The notes under the pieces: generated by a model | Told to the model about the DNA's origin: nothing | Seen by the model: only the letters and a program-made list of their open reading frames with translations | The model's database searches: none | Part shown: positions 62,812 to 64,000 of the stretch, piece by piece | How the letters are laid out: every line of letters begins with the position of its first letter | How positions within the stretch are numbered: position 1 is the first letter of the stretch | From: Actinomycetales bacterium | GTDB taxonomy: Bacteria > Actinomycetota > Actinomycetes > Mycobacteriales > Micromonosporaceae | Direction: 5' to 3' | NCBI GenBank assembly: GCA_002919305.1 | Contig: PKFB01000060.1 | Coordinates: 62,001 to 126,000 of the forward strand | DNA: 64,000 nucleotides | Translations under genes and position numbers: made by a program

Positions 62812-64000
62812 TTATTTAAGGGTCTCGAGGGCGCGTCGTGTGGTCATGGTGTCGGGGTGGTCGGGTCCGAGGGTGCGTTCTCGGGCTGTGAGGACCTGTT
62901 GATAGAGACTGACGGCTTCATCGCGGCGTCCCGCTAACCAGTAGGCACCGGCGAGGCTGTGCTGAATGGCCAGGGTGTCGGGGTGGTCGGGTCCGAGGGT
63001 GCGTTCCGCGCTGGTGATGGCCTGCTGGTAAAGGTCAATGGCTTCGTTGAACCGTCCTGCTGATCGGTAGGCGACGGCGAGGTTGCCTCGGATAGTCAGG
63101 GTGTCGGGGTGGTCGGGTCCGAGAGTGCGTTCCGCGCTGGTGATGGCCTGCTGGTAGAGGGTGATGGCCTCATCGAGGCGTCCGGCCGCCCGGTAGGCGG
63201 TGGCCAGGCCGTGTCGGATGACTAGGGTGTCGGAATGGTCCGGACCTAGGACACGCTCCGCACTGGTAAGAGCCTGTTGGTAGAGGGAGATGGCCTGATC
63301 GAGGTGCCCCGCTGCCTGATGGGCGCTGGCGAGGCTGTGCCGGGTGGACAGGGTGTCAGGATGCTCGGGCCCTAAGGTGCGTTCGTCCTCGGTGAGGATC
63401 TGTTGGTAGAGGGTGATGGCCTCATCGAGGCGCCCCGCTGATTGATAGGCGTTGGCGAGGCTGTACCGGGCAGCGCGCGTATCACGGTGGTTGGGGCCCA
63501 AGGCGCGTTCCCGATCTGCGATGACCTTTTGGTAGAGGGTGATGGCCTCAGCAAGCCGCCCGGCCGACCGGTAGGCGACGGCGAGGTTGCCTCGTGTGGT
63601 CATGGTGTCGGGGTGGTCGGGGCCCAGAGTGCGTTCTGCGCCGGTGAGGGTCTGTTGGTAGAGGGTGATGGCCTCATCAAACTGCCCTGCCACCTGATAG
63701 GCAGCGGCGAGGTTACCGCGGGCCGTCAGAGTGCTGGGATGGTTGGGACCAAAGACACGCTCCGCGCTGGTGAGGACGTGGCGGAACAAGTCGATGGCTT
63801 CCTCGAGGCGTCCTGCTGCTTCGTAGGCGCTAGCGAGGTTGTGTCGGGTGGCCAGGGTGTGGGGGTGATCAGGCCCGAGGATGCGCTCTCGACCGGCGCG
63901 GGCTTGTTGGAGTAGCTCAATGGCCTCGTCGAGGCGTCCCGCCGCCCGGTAGGCGCCAGCAAGGCTGTGTTGGGTGGCCAGGGTGTGGGGATGGTCAGGC
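62812..64000 (-). CDS. Partial protein of kinesin-light-chain-type TPRs
   Basis: The frame is open from the window edge (64000) to the stop at 62812, 396 codons. It consists of nine 42-residue repeats with consensus LGPDHPDTLxTRxNLAxAY followed by AGRLDEAITLYQQ, and a final partial repeat ending RRALETLK. These TPR_10/TPR_12 arrays form the sensor or scaffold part of many actinobacterial NB-ARC and CHAT proteins. An N-terminal ATPase or protease domain may lie beyond the window. The near-identical DNA repeats (126 bp) favour unequal recombination. Confidence 0.9.
   Translation of the reverse strand, partial: PDHPHTLATQHSLAGAYRAAGRLDEAIELLQQARAGRERILGPDHPHTLATRHNLASAYEAAGRLEEAIDLFRHVLTSAERVFGPNHPSTLTARGNLAAAYQVAGQFDEAITLYQQTLTGAERTLGPDHPDTMTTRGNLAVAYRSAGRLAEAITLYQKVIADRERALGPNHRDTRAARYSLANAYQSAGRLDEAITLYQQILTEDERTLGPEHPDTLSTRHSLASAHQAAGHLDQAISLYQQALTSAERVLGPDHSDTLVIRHGLATAYRAAGRLDEAITLYQQAITSAERTLGPDHPDTLTIRGNLAVAYRSAGRFNEAIDLYQQAITSAERTLGPDHPDTLAIQHSLAGAYWLAGRRDEAVSLYQQVLTARERTLGPDHPDTMTTRRALETLK

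Overview
The window comes from a high-GC, probably filamentous and sporulating actinomycete. Supporting signs are a BldC-type MerR regulator, the run purF-purM / DUF3073 / valine dehydrogenase / bldC that I know from Streptomyces and relatives, DUF3151, many GTG starts, frequent leaderless-looking promoters (a -10 hexamer about 6-7 nt before the start codon) and a secreted esterase with a family-2 cellulose-binding module. Genus cannot be fixed from this alone.

Layout. 1-6.8 kb: end of a LOG-like gene, a RibD-like reductase, DUF3151, a Pro-rich ParA/MinD-like ATPase and a DagK-like protein divergent from purA. 6.9-11.3 kb: MFS efflux pump with its winged-helix repressor and a tandem operator, an AraC regulator and a secreted glycerophosphodiesterase. 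11.4-22.7 kb: purD, a membrane-anchored solute-binding protein with a partner membrane protein, a Tat-exported PHP metallohydrolase, an MMPL exporter with a TetR regulator, and a SigE-type ECF sigma factor with a membrane partner. 22.9-35.1 kb: the de novo purine block purB, (Mn-riboswitch-controlled GDT1 transporter), purS-purQ-purL, a ComB-like phosphatase, an envelope protein with a cytoplasmic low-complexity tail, an SCP2-like protein, purF and purM.

35.1-43.0 kb is an accessory stretch inserted in the usual purM-DUF3073 neighbourhood. It holds a decayed type I-E CRISPR adaptation locus (5'-truncated, frameshifted cas1; intact-looking cas2; two or three degenerate repeats), a flavin monooxygenase divergent from a TetR protein with two HTH domains, a two-gene ATP-grasp/RiPP (graspetide-type) locus preceded by three strong hairpins, a small CxxC protein, a double-length Lrp regulator with a 14-bp palindrome, and an ArgA-like acetyltransferase. 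43.1-46.1 kb returns to the conserved DUF3073-vdh-bldC core. 46.1-47.2 kb has no convincing gene but contains a perfect 40-bp palindrome.

47.2-58.3 kb: KptA, a PrsW-type membrane protease with a small partner, a 3-hydroxyacyl-CoA dehydrogenase, a Ca-binding-repeat protein, PRC-barrel and hotdog proteins, an ArsR-SRPBCC fusion, an LD-carboxypeptidase, a PaaX regulator and the CE1-CBM2 esterase. 58.7-64.0 kb: a 1220-residue STAND/NACHT-like ATPase whose C-terminal half is a solenoid of about 17 degenerate 32-36-residue repeats, next to a protein of 42-residue kinesin-light-chain-type TPRs that runs off the window. This pair is the most promising candidate for an undescribed (possibly defence or signalling) system. 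The graspetide locus is the second.

Eight purine genes (purA, D, B, S, Q, L, F, M) are present. purC, purE, purK, purN and purH are not in the window. All functional calls rest on motif recognition by eye; no database search was run.
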